Both the position numbers and the translations under genes were made by a program. From assembly GCF_023715745.1 (NCBI RefSeq), contig NZ_JAMBOV010000001.1, forward strand, positions 806,001-870,000: a DNA stretch of 64,000 nt, given 5' to 3'. The notes under the pieces are model-generated. The model was not told the origin of the DNA and searched no databases. It saw only the letters and a list, made by a program, of their open reading frames with translations. Shown here one piece after another: positions 23,837 through 31,361 of the stretch (its first letter is position 1; each line of letters starts with the position of its first letter). Source of the DNA: Microbacterium oleivorans. GTDB lineage: Bacteria; Actinomycetota; Actinomycetes; Actinomycetales; Microbacteriaceae.

Positions 23837-24823
23837 ATGCGCAGCATCCGTCCCCTGACCGCCACCCCGCTCGTCGCCCTCGCGGCGCTCGCCCTCGCCG
23901 GGTGCGCCGGCCCGGCACCCGACGCCGAATCGGTCGCCGAGACCGAGACCGAGACCGTCGCCGTCGAGGACAATCACGGCGAGCAGACCGTCACGACGCC
24001 GCCGCAGCGGGTCGTCGCGACCGACAACCGGACGATCGCCATGCTCGACGCCTGGGGGATCGACATCGTCGGGGCGCCGCTCGACATCTTCCCGGACGGA
24101 CTCTCGTTCAAGGACGACCCCGCCGTCGCCAACCTCGGCAACCACAACGAACCCGACCTCGAGGCGGTCGTCGCCGCCGATCCGGACCTCATCGTCAACG
24201 GGCAGCGCTTCTCGAGCTACTACGCCGATTTCCGGACTCTCGTCCCCGACGCCGCCATCGTCGAGTTCGACCCGCGCGAAGGTGAGCCCCTCGACGAGGA
24301 GCTGCGTCGCCAGGTCACGTCCCTGGGCGAGATCTTCGGGAAGCAGGACGAGGCAGCGGCGCTCGTCGCCGACTTCGATGCCGCGATCGAGCGGGTCCGC
24401 GCCGCCTACGACGACACGGAGACCGTCATGGGCGTCATCACCTCCGGTGGCGAGATCAACTACGCCGCGCCGACCACCGGCCGCACGCTCGGACCCGTCT
24501 ACGACATCCTCGGGCTGACGCCGTCACTGAAGTCCGATGGCTCGACCGATCACCAGGGCGACGACATCTCCGTCGAGGCGCTGGCCGCAGCCGACCCCGA
24601 CTGGTTCCTGGTGATGGACCGGGATGCCGCGGTCAGCGTCAACACCGATGAGGCGTATACGCCCGCGAACGACGTCATCGCCGGATCCGAGGCGCTGCAG
24701 AACGTGACCGCGGTCCGCGAGGGCAACATCGTCTACATGCCGCAGGGCACCTACCTGAACGAGGGGATCGAGACGTACACGACGTTCTTCGAGGACCTCG
24801 CGGACGCCCTCGAGAGCCGGTGA
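23837..24823 (+). CDS. Iron-siderophore ABC transporter substrate-binding lipoprotein
   Basis: A 328-residue exported lipoprotein with lipobox LAGC (Cys near residue 22) and a periplasmic-binding-protein-2 fold. Visible blocks are PQRVVATDNRTIAMLDAWGI, LEAVVAADPDLIV and the C-terminal YMPQGTYLN. Overall it resembles YclQ/CeuE-type catecholate or petrobactin binders. An AGGAG ribosome site lies 7 nt before the ATG. The stop overlaps the first permease start by 4 bp, and a 34-bp perfect palindrome follows within 20 nt. Ligand class is inferred from family similarity only. Confidence 0.88.
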   Translation: MRSIRPLTATPLVALAALALAGCAGPAPDAESVAETETETVAVEDNHGEQTVTTPPQRVVATDNRTIAMLDAWGIDIVGAPLDIFPDGLSFKDDPAVANLGNHNEPDLEAVVAADPDLIVNGQRFSSYYADFRTLVPDAAIVEFDPREGEPLDEELRRQVTSLGEIFGKQDEAAALVADFDAAIERVRAAYDDTETVMGVITSGGEINYAAPTTGRTLGPVYDILGLTPSLKSDGSTDHQGDDISVEALAAADPDWFLVMDRDAAVSVNTDEAYTPANDVIAGSEALQNVTAVREGNIVYMPQGTYLNEGIETYTTFFEDLADALESR

Positions 24824-25809
24824 CCCTCACTCTCGAGCACCCGGTGAACAGGCGCCCGCGCGGGCGCCTGTTCACCTGGCCGCTTCTGCTCGGCGCTGTC
24901 GTCGTCGCCGGCCTCGTGGCGCTCTCCCTCTTCGTCGGCGTCTACGACGTGATCGGGGAGGCCGACGGGGCGGAGATGTTCGCGATCACGCGCATCCCGC
25001 GAACGGCCGGCCTCGTCCTCGCCGGCGCAGCGCTCGCCATGTGCGGCCTGGTCATGCAGCTGCTGACGCAGAACCGCTTCGTGGAGCCGACCACCACCGG
25101 GACCACCGAGTGGGCGGGTCTCGGGCTGCTCCTGGTCATGCTGCTCGTCCCCGATGCGCCCCTCGTCGTGCGCATGATCGGCGCGGTCGGCATGGCCTTC
25201 GTCGGGACCATGCTCTTCTTCCTGTTCCTGCGCCGGGTCATGCTGACCTCGTCGATCATCGTGCCGATCGTCGGGATGATGCTCGGCGCTGTCGTGGGGG
25301 CGATCTCGACCTTCATCGCGCTGTCGACGAACCTGCTGCAGAGCATGGCGATCTGGTTCACGGGCTCGTTCACCTCGGTGTTGCGCGGGCAGTACGAACC
25401 GCTGTGGATCGTGCTCCTCGTCGTCATCGCCGTCTTCGTCGCGGCCGACCGCTTCACGATCGCCGGGCTCGGCGAGGACGTCGCGACCAATGTCGGACTG
25501 GACTATCGGCGCATCGTGCTGTTGGGCACGGTGCTGATCGCTCTCGCTGCCGGTGTCGTGACGGTCGTCGTGGGCAACCTGCCGTTCCTCGGACTCATCG
25601 TCCCGAACGTCGTCTCGCTGATCCGGGGTGATGATCTGCGGTCCAATCTGCCGTGGGTGGCGCTCGGCGGCATCGCACTGATCACTGTCTGCGACATCCT
25701 CGCCCGCATCGTCAACGCACCTTTCGAGGTGCCGGTGTCGCTCATCCTCGCGATGATCGGGGCGGTCGTGTTCATCGGCCTTCTCCTCAGGCAGCGCCGC
25801 CGTGGCTGA
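24820..25809 (+). CDS. FecCD-family iron-siderophore permease 1
   Basis: A 329-residue polytopic protein of the FecCD/BtuC family with about nine hydrophobic segments. It has RIPRTAGLVLAGAALAMCGL near residue 58 and GNLPFLGLIVPNVVSLI, the loop that contacts the ATPase. The GTG at 24820 overlaps the binding-protein stop. A later in-frame GTG at 24844 sits inside the palindrome. It is followed by a second permease with an 8-bp overlap, so the channel is a heterodimer as in YclNO or FepDG. Confidence 0.9.
   Translation: MTLTLEHPVNRRPRGRLFTWPLLLGAVVVAGLVALSLFVGVYDVIGEADGAEMFAITRIPRTAGLVLAGAALAMCGLVMQLLTQNRFVEPTTTGTTEWAGLGLLLVMLLVPDAPLVVRMIGAVGMAFVGTMLFFLFLRRVMLTSSIIVPIVGMMLGAVVGAISTFIALSTNLLQSMAIWFTGSFTSVLRGQYEPLWIVLLVVIAVFVAADRFTIAGLGEDVATNVGLDYRRIVLLGTVLIALAAGVVTVVVGNLPFLGLIVPNVVSLIRGDDLRSNLPWVALGGIALITVCDILARIVNAPFEVPVSLILAMIGAVVFIGLLLRQRRRG
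24843..24876 (+). repeat. 34-bp perfect palindrome at the start of the siderophore permease gene
   Basis: Both 17-nt halves are exact reverse complements (24843-24859 and 24860-24876), beginning GGTGAACAGG and ending CCTGTTCACC. In RNA it would form a very stable stem with a short CG-rich loop. It begins 20 nt after the binding-protein stop codon and within codons 8-19 of the permease. Confidence 0.95.
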
Positions 25810-26815
25810 CGTCCTCGCGCTCTCCGGGCCCTTCCCGACGGCGACCCGCGCGCGCCGCTATGCCGTGACCGTCGCGGTACTCGGTGCGGTCGCGGTCGCG
25901 GTGGCGTCCGGCATCCTGCTCTGGGACAACCCCGCTCCCGCCGGCAGCGACGGGTTCTGGCGCATCGCGCAGCTGCGCGCGACGAGCGTGATCGTGATCG
26001 TGATCGTCGCGGTCTGCCAGGGGATGGCCACCATCACCTTCCAGACCGTCACCGCCAACCGCATCGTGACACCGTCGATCATGGGCTTCGAGTCGCTCTA
26101 CACCGCCATCTCCACGGCGGCGATCTTCTTCTTCGGTGCCGCCGGTGTCCTGCTGGTGCAGGGGCCCGGTCCATATCTGCTGCAGGTCGCGGCCATGCTC
26201 GCCTTCTCGGGAGCCCTGTACGGATGGTTGTTGTCGGGGCGGTACGCCAACGTCCAGATCATGCTCCTCGTGGGCATCATCCTCGGCGGCGCGCTCGCCG
26301 CGTTCTCGACTTTCCTGCAGCGGCTGCTGACGCCCACCGAGTTCGATCTGCTGACGGCGCGACTCATCGGCAGCGTCGCGAACGCCGACGCGACCTACCT
26401 GCCGATCGCGATCCCGCTCGTCGTCGTCGCGGCGGGCCTCCTGGTCCTCGGCAGCGGACGGCTGAACCTCCTCGGGCTGGGTCGCGAGGTCGCGCTGAGT
26501 CTCGGGTCGTCGCAGCGCCGCGACTCGATCCTCGCCCTGCTGCTGGTGTCGGTGCTCATGGCCGTGTCGACCTCGCTCATCGGGCCGATGACGTTCTTCG
26601 GGTTCCTCGTCGCGATGCTCACCTACCAGCTCGCCGACACCTTCGACCATCGGCGCATGTTCGCGCTCTCGGCCCTCGTGGGTTTCGTGGTGCTCGGCGG
26701 TGCCTACCTCGTCCTGAAGCACGTCTTCTACGCCGCCGGGTCGGTCGGGATCATCGTCGAGATCGTCGGTGGTTCCCTCTTCCTCATCCACCTGCTCCGA
26801 AAGGGACGCCTGTGA
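25802..26815 (+). CDS. FecCD-family iron-siderophore permease 2
   Basis: A 337-residue partner permease with about nine hydrophobic segments. It has the LRATSVIVIVIVAVCQGMA segment replacing the usual R-x-P-R start, a VTPSIMGFESLY block, and the FecCD loop IGPMTFFGFLVAMLTYQL. The GTG at 25802 overlaps the previous gene by 8 bp and its stop overlaps the ATPase start by 4 bp. Both permeases and the ATPase are therefore likely translated as a coupled unit. Confidence 0.9.
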   Translation: MADVLALSGPFPTATRARRYAVTVAVLGAVAVAVASGILLWDNPAPAGSDGFWRIAQLRATSVIVIVIVAVCQGMATITFQTVTANRIVTPSIMGFESLYTAISTAAIFFFGAAGVLLVQGPGPYLLQVAAMLAFSGALYGWLLSGRYANVQIMLLVGIILGGALAAFSTFLQRLLTPTEFDLLTARLIGSVANADATYLPIAIPLVVVAAGLLVLGSGRLNLLGLGREVALSLGSSQRRDSILALLLVSVLMAVSTSLIGPMTFFGFLVAMLTYQLADTFDHRRMFALSALVGFVVLGGAYLVLKHVFYAAGSVGIIVEIVGGSLFLIHLLRKGRL

Positions 26816-27567
26816 TCTCGCTCACCGCCGTCGAGAAGCGCTACAGCACCGAGGTCGCGATCGGTCCGGTCACCCTCGACCTGCCCGCCGGCGGCATCAC
26901 CGCACTGATCGGGCCCAACGGCGCCGGCAAGTCGACGCTCCTCACGATGGTCGGACGTCTCCTCGCCGCGGACAGGGGATCGATCTCGGTGGGAGGTCAC
27001 GACGTCACGGCGACGAAGTCCCGCGAGCTCGCGAAGGTCATCGCGATCCTGCGGCAGGAGAACCATTTCGTCACCCGCCTGACGGTGCGTCAGCTCGTGG
27101 GATTCGGACGCTACCCGCACTCGCAGGGCCGTCTCACTGTCGCGGACGAGGAGATCATCGACCGGTCGATCGACTTCCTCGGCCTCCGCGGGCTGGAGGG
27201 CAGGTATCTCGACGAGCTCTCGGGCGGCCAGCGGCAGCGCGCGTACGTCGCGATGGTCCTCGCCCAGGACACGGAGTACGTCCTGCTCGACGAGCCGCTC
27301 AACAACCTCGACATCCAGCACGCCGTGCAGATGATGAGCCACCTCCAGCGGGCGGCGACGGAGCTCGGACGGACGATCGTGGTCGTCCTGCATGACATCA
27401 ACTTCGCCGGTCACTACGCCGACCGCGTCTGCGCGATGAAGGACGGTCGGGTCGCCGCCTTCGGCACGCCGGGCGAGATCATCCGCGCCGACGTGCTCAC
27501 CGACATCTTCGAGACCCCGGTGGACGTCGTCGACGGTCCGCGCGGCCCCCTGGCGGTCTACTACTAG
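26812..27567 (+). CDS. Iron-siderophore ABC transporter ATP-binding protein (YclP/FepC-like)
   Basis: A 251-residue ATPase with Walker A GPNGAGKST (about residues 34-42), signature LSGGQRQRAYVAMVLAQD, Walker B YVLLDEPLNNLD and switch LHDINFAGHYAD. The RQENHFVTRLTVRQLVGFGR block is typical of the YclP/CeuD/FatE group. GTG 26812 overlaps the second permease. The stop overlaps the stop of a convergent small membrane-protein gene by 4 bp. Confidence 0.92.
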   Translation: MISLTAVEKRYSTEVAIGPVTLDLPAGGITALIGPNGAGKSTLLTMVGRLLAADRGSISVGGHDVTATKSRELAKVIAILRQENHFVTRLTVRQLVGFGRYPHSQGRLTVADEEIIDRSIDFLGLRGLEGRYLDELSGGQRQRAYVAMVLAQDTEYVLLDEPLNNLDIQHAVQMMSHLQRAATELGRTIVVVLHDINFAGHYADRVCAMKDGRVAAFGTPGEIIRADVLTDIFETPVDVVDGPRGPLAVYY

Positions 27568-27776
27568 AGCTGCGCGCCGTCGTCGTCGCGGTCGTAGATG
27601 CCCTCGTTGCGTCCGCGGCGCGATTCGTACGCGATGAGCCAGCCGATGGAGATGGCCGCGGCCAGCACGAGCCCGACCCACACGTTCTGCAGCACCAGTC
27701 CGAACAGGATGCCGCCGACGAACAGCACTACCGTGCCGAGCAACCAGAATCCGCGTCCCCGCTGTCGCTGAGCCAT
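27564..27776 (-). CDS. Small two-helix membrane protein, unknown function
   Basis: The 70-residue protein has a basic N-terminus (RQRGRG), two hydrophobic segments (about residues 11-30 and 33-50) and an acidic C-terminal tail. The ATG at 27776 is preceded at 6 nt by TAGGCT (27783-27788), a textbook leaderless arrangement for this genome. I recognise no function. Confidence 0.75.
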   Translation of the reverse strand: MAQRQRGRGFWLLGTVVLFVGGILFGLVLQNVWVGLVLAAAISIGWLIAYESRRGRNEGIYDRDDDGAQL

Positions 27777-27796
27777 GCCGCAAGCCTAAGCGGCGC

Positions 27797-28756
27797 TCAG
27801 CGGCGGCGGTGATCCTCCGGTGCGAGCCGCGGGCCGCGCCGCGGCTCGACCACCCCGCACACCTCGATGAGGCGGATGACACGCTGTCGGTGCCCCTTCC
27901 ACGGCTCCAGCAGCTCGCGCATCCCGTCGTCGTCGACGCGCGACCCGGTGAGGGCGTATCCGACGCGGTGCGCGACGTGATAGTCGCCGAAGCTCACGGC
28001 ATCGGGGTCGCCGAACGCCCGGATGCGGGTCTCGGCGCTCGTCCAGATCCCGACGCCCGGCAGGCTCGTGAAGACGCGGTCGCGCTCGTCACCCGTCGTC
28101 GCGGCGACGGCGGCACGCTCGATGGAGGCGCGTCGCCGCGCGGCGTCCGTGATGGTGCGTGACTGAGGCGGCTCGAGGCCTGCGCGATGCCATGACCAGC
28201 TCGGGATCATCCGCCAATCCGCCGGCGGAGCGTACATCGGCCGGGGCGTGGGGCCGGGTGCGGGCTCGCCGTGATGGGTGAGGATCCAGCGCCACGCACC
28301 GAACGCCTGCAGGCCCGTCACCTTCTGCTCGAAGACGCTGCTCGCGAGGGCGTCGAAGACGAGGTCGGTCGCGCCGATGCGCAGGTCTGGCCGCCGATGA
28401 TGCGTGGCGGCGATGACCGGATGCCGCGACGCGTCGAAGCCGTCGGGGTCGTCGCCCGCCCCGCACAGCCGTGGCAGCTGATCGAGTGACCAGGCCGCGC
28501 CGGGTCCCCACGCGGCCGCACGGACGGTGCGCAGGCCCGGGCGGATCGCGATCGTGGCCACACCCTCCGGCGTCCGCGTCGCGCGCCAGATCACGCCGTC
28601 GGCCGTGGTCTGCGACGGGTCGTGCGCGCCGCGCTGCTGGTAGCGGACCGCACCCATCACGTCGACGGGGACGCGGGGTCGGTACTCGGCCTCGAGGGGC
28701 TTGAGCGACGAGGGTGCCGCGGGTCGCGGCATCCGTTCGCGCAGTACCGTCCTCAT
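27797..28756 (-). CDS. AlkA-like DNA-3-methyladenine glycosylase (HhH-GPD)
   Basis: The 319-residue base-excision repair enzyme has its helix-hairpin-helix near LPGVGIWTSAETRIRAFGDPDAVSFGDYHV. The catalytic Asp of the HhH-GPD motif fits that segment's final DxxS/DYH region. LVFDALASSVFEQKVT matches the AlkA substrate-pocket helix. The N-terminal TBP-like part is retained. TAGGGT at 28763-28768 lies 6 nt from the ATG with no ribosome site. It is transcribed toward the small membrane-protein gene with a 20-bp gap and may share its mRNA. Confidence 0.85.
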   Translation of the reverse strand: MRTVLRERMPRPAAPSSLKPLEAEYRPRVPVDVMGAVRYQQRGAHDPSQTTADGVIWRATRTPEGVATIAIRPGLRTVRAAAWGPGAAWSLDQLPRLCGAGDDPDGFDASRHPVIAATHHRRPDLRIGATDLVFDALASSVFEQKVTGLQAFGAWRWILTHHGEPAPGPTPRPMYAPPADWRMIPSWSWHRAGLEPPQSRTITDAARRRASIERAAVAATTGDERDRVFTSLPGVGIWTSAETRIRAFGDPDAVSFGDYHVAHRVGYALTGSRVDDDGMRELLEPWKGHRQRVIRLIEVCGVVEPRRGPRLAPEDHRRR

Positions 28757-28793
28757 GCCGACACCCTACGTCCGGGGGCCGACAGCCGGCTGA

Positions 28794-29519
28794 TCAGAAG
28801 CGGTCGGGCGAGGGGGTGCCGTGGCCGTAGCGGATGACGACGTCGGCGTGACGGTCGAACCGGTAGCCGATGCCGCGCACCGTGCGGACGATGTCCTCGT
28901 AGCGGCCGAGCTTCGAGCGCAGGCGGCGCACGTGCACGTCGATCGTGCGCTCGCCGGGAGCGTCGTCGCCGTCGGCGTGGCTCCACAGCGACGAGACGAG
29001 CTCGGTGCGCTCGATCGTGCGGCCCTCGCGCAGGACGAGGTACTGCAGCAGCTCGAACTCCTTGAACGTCAGCGACGCGGTCTCGCCGTCGATGTGGACG
29101 CGGCGACGGGAGATGTCGATGGTGACGCCGCCGGGGACGTGCTCGTCGAGGGGTTCCTCGGGCTTGGTGCGGGCGACGGCGGCGGGCTCGTGCAGGGCCA
29201 GCCGGACGACGTCGACGTCACGGCCGCCTGCGCCGACCGGGGCGAGAGCCACGGTCGCGTGCGTCTCGGCGGAGGGGGCCAGCTCGGCGATGGTGCGACG
29301 CAGGGCGTCGACGATGACCGAGAGGCTGACACCGTCGGCGGCGGCCTTCAGCTCGTCGAGGCCGACGTAGAGGGCGAACCCGCGCGGTGCGGTGCCGGCA
29401 GGGAGTCCGCTCGACGACGGCGCGGGGCGCGGCGCGACGGGACGGGGAGGAGCGATGTCCTCGACGGCGCGGAGGTGGCGGGGGGCGGTGGGAGCGGAGA
29501 GGAGAGCGGAGGTCGACAT
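28794..29519 (-). CDS. OmpR-type winged-helix DNA-binding protein without a canonical receiver domain
   Basis: The C-terminal half (about residues 140-230) of this 241-residue protein is a Trans_reg_C winged helix: DISRRRVHIDG, LTFKEFELLQYLVLREGRTIERTELVSSLW, IDVHVRRLRSKLG, and TVRGIGYRFD. The N-terminal half starts with an Ala/Pro-rich stretch and continues GFALYVGLDELKAAADG, which is not a phosphoacceptor domain; I see no conserved acidic pocket or phosphoacceptor Asp. It may respond to an effector other than phosphorylation, as GlnR-like proteins do. GAAGGA before ATG 29519 supports the start. A long leader with its own uORF lies upstream. Confidence 0.8.
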   Translation of the reverse strand: MSTSALLSAPTAPRHLRAVEDIAPPRPVAPRPAPSSSGLPAGTAPRGFALYVGLDELKAAADGVSLSVIVDALRRTIAELAPSAETHATVALAPVGAGGRDVDVVRLALHEPAAVARTKPEEPLDEHVPGGVTIDISRRRVHIDGETASLTFKEFELLQYLVLREGRTIERTELVSSLWSHADGDDAPGERTIDVHVRRLRSKLGRYEDIVRTVRGIGYRFDRHADVVIRYGHGTPSPDRF

Positions 29520-29579
29520 GGCGATGTCCTTCGAAGGGGGAACCCGGAGCGGGACGCGGGTTCGGGAGTGTTGCGCGGA

Positions 29580-29609
29580 TGGCCTCACTGGGGCCGATGT
29601 GCGAGGCCA
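29580..29609 (-). promoter_or_regulatory. Stem-loop in the leader of the winged-helix gene
   Basis: The arms TGGCCTC and GAGGCCA (29580-29586 and 29603-29609) are exact complements around a 16-nt loop, 61-90 nt upstream of the gene's start. No U-run follows, so intrinsic termination is unlikely; folding could still affect translation or Rho access. Confidence 0.45.
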
Positions 29610-29704
29610 CCGGCATCCGCGTTGTGGGCGGAGGAGCCGGAGCCTCGGGGGTCGGACGACACCGTGTTCAGAAACGGCGGCGCGACCCGGCGGGGATCAC
29701 CGTG

Positions 29705-29806
29705 TCAGCGACACATTCGGCAACACATGACAGCACGCTGCGGCATCATGATGCCGGCAGTTCCGTTCGCCTCCCGGGCGGACAGAGTGCGTGCGAAGTC
29801 AGTCAT
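29705..29806 (-). CDS. 33-residue leaderless uORF ending in a cysteine cluster
   Basis: ATG at 29806 lies 7 nt after a CATAAT -10, so it would be translated from the very 5' end of the mRNA. The peptide starts MTDFARTL and ends VMCCRMCR before TGA (29705-29707), giving three Cys in the last six residues. Cys-rich leaderless uORFs are known in actinobacteria as attenuating leader peptides for sulfur genes; that role here is inference. The next gene on the strand is the winged-helix regulator 185 nt downstream. Confidence 0.5.
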   Translation of the reverse strand: MTDFARTLSAREANGTAGIMMPQRAVMCCRMCR

Positions 29807-29813
29807 GTGGCCG

Positions 29814-29843
29814 ATTATGACGAAGCGCGTCGCCATGTGTCAA
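29814..29843 (-). promoter_or_regulatory. Sigma-A-type promoter for the uORF and winged-helix gene
   Basis: On the minus strand, TTGACA (29838-29843) and CATAAT (29814-29819) are separated by 18 bp. This is the closest match to a consensus housekeeping promoter that I noticed in the window. It would start transcription near 29806. Confidence 0.65.
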
Positions 29844-29943
29844 ACCGCCGCCCCTCGGCAACGTCCGCATGACGGAATGTGACAGATTGCTCAATCCGCT
29901 GGGCATCGTCCATGCGAGCGCCCGATCGGCGTACCGTGATCGC

Positions 29944-30243
29944 ATGAGCGAGCTGATGTTCACGGATGAGAAGGATGCCGCGCGCTACACCCTGCATCGC
30001 GGCAAAGACCTCGTCAGCGTCCTCGACTACAACGACGACGGTCGCACCGTTGCGCTCACCCGTGCCTATACGATCCCGACGTTCCGCGGGTCGGGCTACG
30101 CCGGTGAGCTCGTCCGACGCGCGGTCGCCGACCTCGAGCGACGCGGTGACCGACGGGTCATCCCGGTGTGCTGGTACGTCGCCGACTGGTTCGAGGCGAA
30201 TCCCGGGCACGAGGCGCTGCTGCAGGAGCGGCGCACCGCCTGA
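29944..30243 (+). CDS. GNAT-like N-acetyltransferase (YidJ/Gcn5-type small)
   Basis: The 99-residue protein matches the short GNAT-related family with ALTRAYTIPTFRGSGYAGELVRRAV (about residues 39-63), where RGSGYAGEL resembles the acetyl-CoA loop, and VIPVCWYVADWF at the C-terminal strand. Substrates of these short domains are usually unknown. TACCGT at 29932-29937 lies 6 nt from the ATG, so the message is probably leaderless. It converges on a small hypothetical gene. Confidence 0.85.
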   Translation: MSELMFTDEKDAARYTLHRGKDLVSVLDYNDDGRTVALTRAYTIPTFRGSGYAGELVRRAVADLERRGDRRVIPVCWYVADWFEANPGHEALLQERRTA

Positions 30244-30248
30244 CCCGG

Positions 30249-30581
30249 TCAGGCCTCGCCCGGCCGGGGATCGCGTATCCGCCAGCCGAGCCGCTCGAGC
30301 GCGCCCCGCAGGCGCTCGGCCGCTGCGCGCGCGACCTCGATCGATCCGTCCGAGCACACGTCGACCGCCAGCGGCGGCGGGTCACCGAACTTGGGTATCT
30401 GCACCTCGGCCCATGCGCCGGGGGAGAGGCTGACGCGCGGGTAGGCGGTCCGCGCGTGCTCGACGACCCCGTCGCACGCGAACGCGATCGTCTCGAGGGC
30501 GTCGGGCTTGGCGATCGGCAGGTCGACGACGAGGGTCACCACGAACGGTGCTCCCGCGGTGTCCCGCCCGTGTCCCGACAT
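30249..30581 (-). CDS. Small hypothetical protein
   Basis: The 110-residue soluble protein has a central alternating pattern FVVTLVVDLPIAKPDALETIA followed by SPGAWAEVQIPKFGDPPPLAVDV and an Arg/Glu-rich helix near the C-terminus. It has no signal peptide, membrane segment or motif I recognise. A GGGGAAGAG stretch lies about 9 nt before the ATG. Codon use (strong third-position G/C) agrees with a real gene. Confidence 0.65.
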   Translation of the reverse strand: MSGHGRDTAGAPFVVTLVVDLPIAKPDALETIAFACDGVVEHARTAYPRVSLSPGAWAEVQIPKFGDPPPLAVDVCSDGSIEVARAAAERLRGALERLGWRIRDPRPGEA

Positions 30582-30700
30582 CCTGGTCTCTTCCCCTCGC
30601 CTCTCGTTCGTAGTCGCGATGGCCCGGTGCGGTCAAGCCCGTCGACCCTCGGCGCGGCGCGGTGAACGATGGGCGGACGACGAGGCGCGAGGAGACGGCC

Positions 30701-30958
30701 ATGGATCACGACGAGAACGACCGGACGAGCGAGGCCGCACCCGCCGGCGGCTGGTCGGAGGACGAGTCCTCGATCATCGCCTCGGGTGCGGTGACGAATG
30801 AGGAGAAGGAGCAGCAGGATGCCGCCGACCGCGGTCGCGGCGAGGGCGCCCCGATGCCGGACGCCGCTCCCGATCCGTTCGTCGAGAGTGCCGAGATCCA
30901 GCAGGGTCTCGATCCCGACGTGCTGACCGACGAGCAGGCGGAGCGTCGCGCCGAGTGA
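30701..30958 (+). CDS. Small acidic hydrophilic protein, unknown
   Basis: The 85-residue protein is very rich in Asp, Glu, Ala and Gly with no hydrophobic core, so it is probably disordered. The short blocks GGWSEDESSIIASGAV and LDPDVLTDEQAERRAE may be conserved. A GAGGAGA ribosome site precedes the ATG. I recognise no function. Confidence 0.65.
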   Translation: MDHDENDRTSEAAPAGGWSEDESSIIASGAVTNEEKEQQDAADRGRGEGAPMPDAAPDPFVESAEIQQGLDPDVLTDEQAERRAE

Positions 30959-30997
30959 CCCTGGCGGCGCCCTGCGAGGCGGCGTACCGTGGCGGCC

Positions 30998-31315
30998 ATG
31001 TGCCGCAACATCGTGCCGCTCCACAACTTCGAGCCCGCCGCGACGGACGCCGAGTGCCACGACGCCGCCCTGCAGTACGTCCGCAAGATCAGCGGCATGA
31101 CGAGACCGTCGCGCGCCAATCAGGAGGCGTTCGACCTCGCCGTCGAGCAGATCGCCGCGGCGACGCGTCAGCTGCTCGACGATCTGGTGTCCGCCGTGCC
31201 GCCGAAGGACCGCGATGAGGAGGCCGAGAAGCGACGCGCGCGATCGGCCGATCGGTACGAGGCCCTGCGCGAGTTCCAGGAGCGCAAGAAGGCCGAGCGA
31301 GCCGCGGCATCCTGA
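30998..31315 (+). CDS. DUF2277 family protein
   Basis: The 105-residue protein starts MCRNIVPLHNFEP, the invariant opening of DUF2277, followed by DAALQYVRKISGMTRPSRANQ and a helical, charged C-terminus. The function of the family is unknown. The ATG at 30998 is chosen because the family begins with MCRNI and because TACCGT (30985-30990) lies 7 nt upstream. An earlier GTG at 30989 would add only three residues. Confidence 0.9.
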   Translation: MCRNIVPLHNFEPAATDAECHDAALQYVRKISGMTRPSRANQEAFDLAVEQIAAATRQLLDDLVSAVPPKDRDEEAEKRRARSADRYEALREFQERKKAERAAAS

Positions 31316-31361
31316 GCCCGTCCGCCTCGGGTCGCCGCGGGGCCGGTAGCGTGGGACGGTC

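Larger units (their letters stand above)
29520..29943. other. 424-bp intergenic leader region
   Basis: The region is mainly the long leader of the winged-helix gene on the minus strand. It holds a TTGACA/CATAAT promoter, a 33-codon ORF, a perfect GGCATCATGATGCC palindrome (29742-29755, inside that ORF), GTGTC-AGC-GACAC (29702-29714) and a stem-loop. The plus-strand end carries the TACCGT hexamer (29932-29937) of the following acetyltransferase gene. Confidence 0.7.

Noticed and set aside
29742..29755. GGCATCATGATGCC palindrome as a regulator binding site
   Set aside because: It lies within the uORF and contains the genome's common GGCATC/GATGCC word in both orientations, so symmetry may arise from that bias. 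Kept only as a note.
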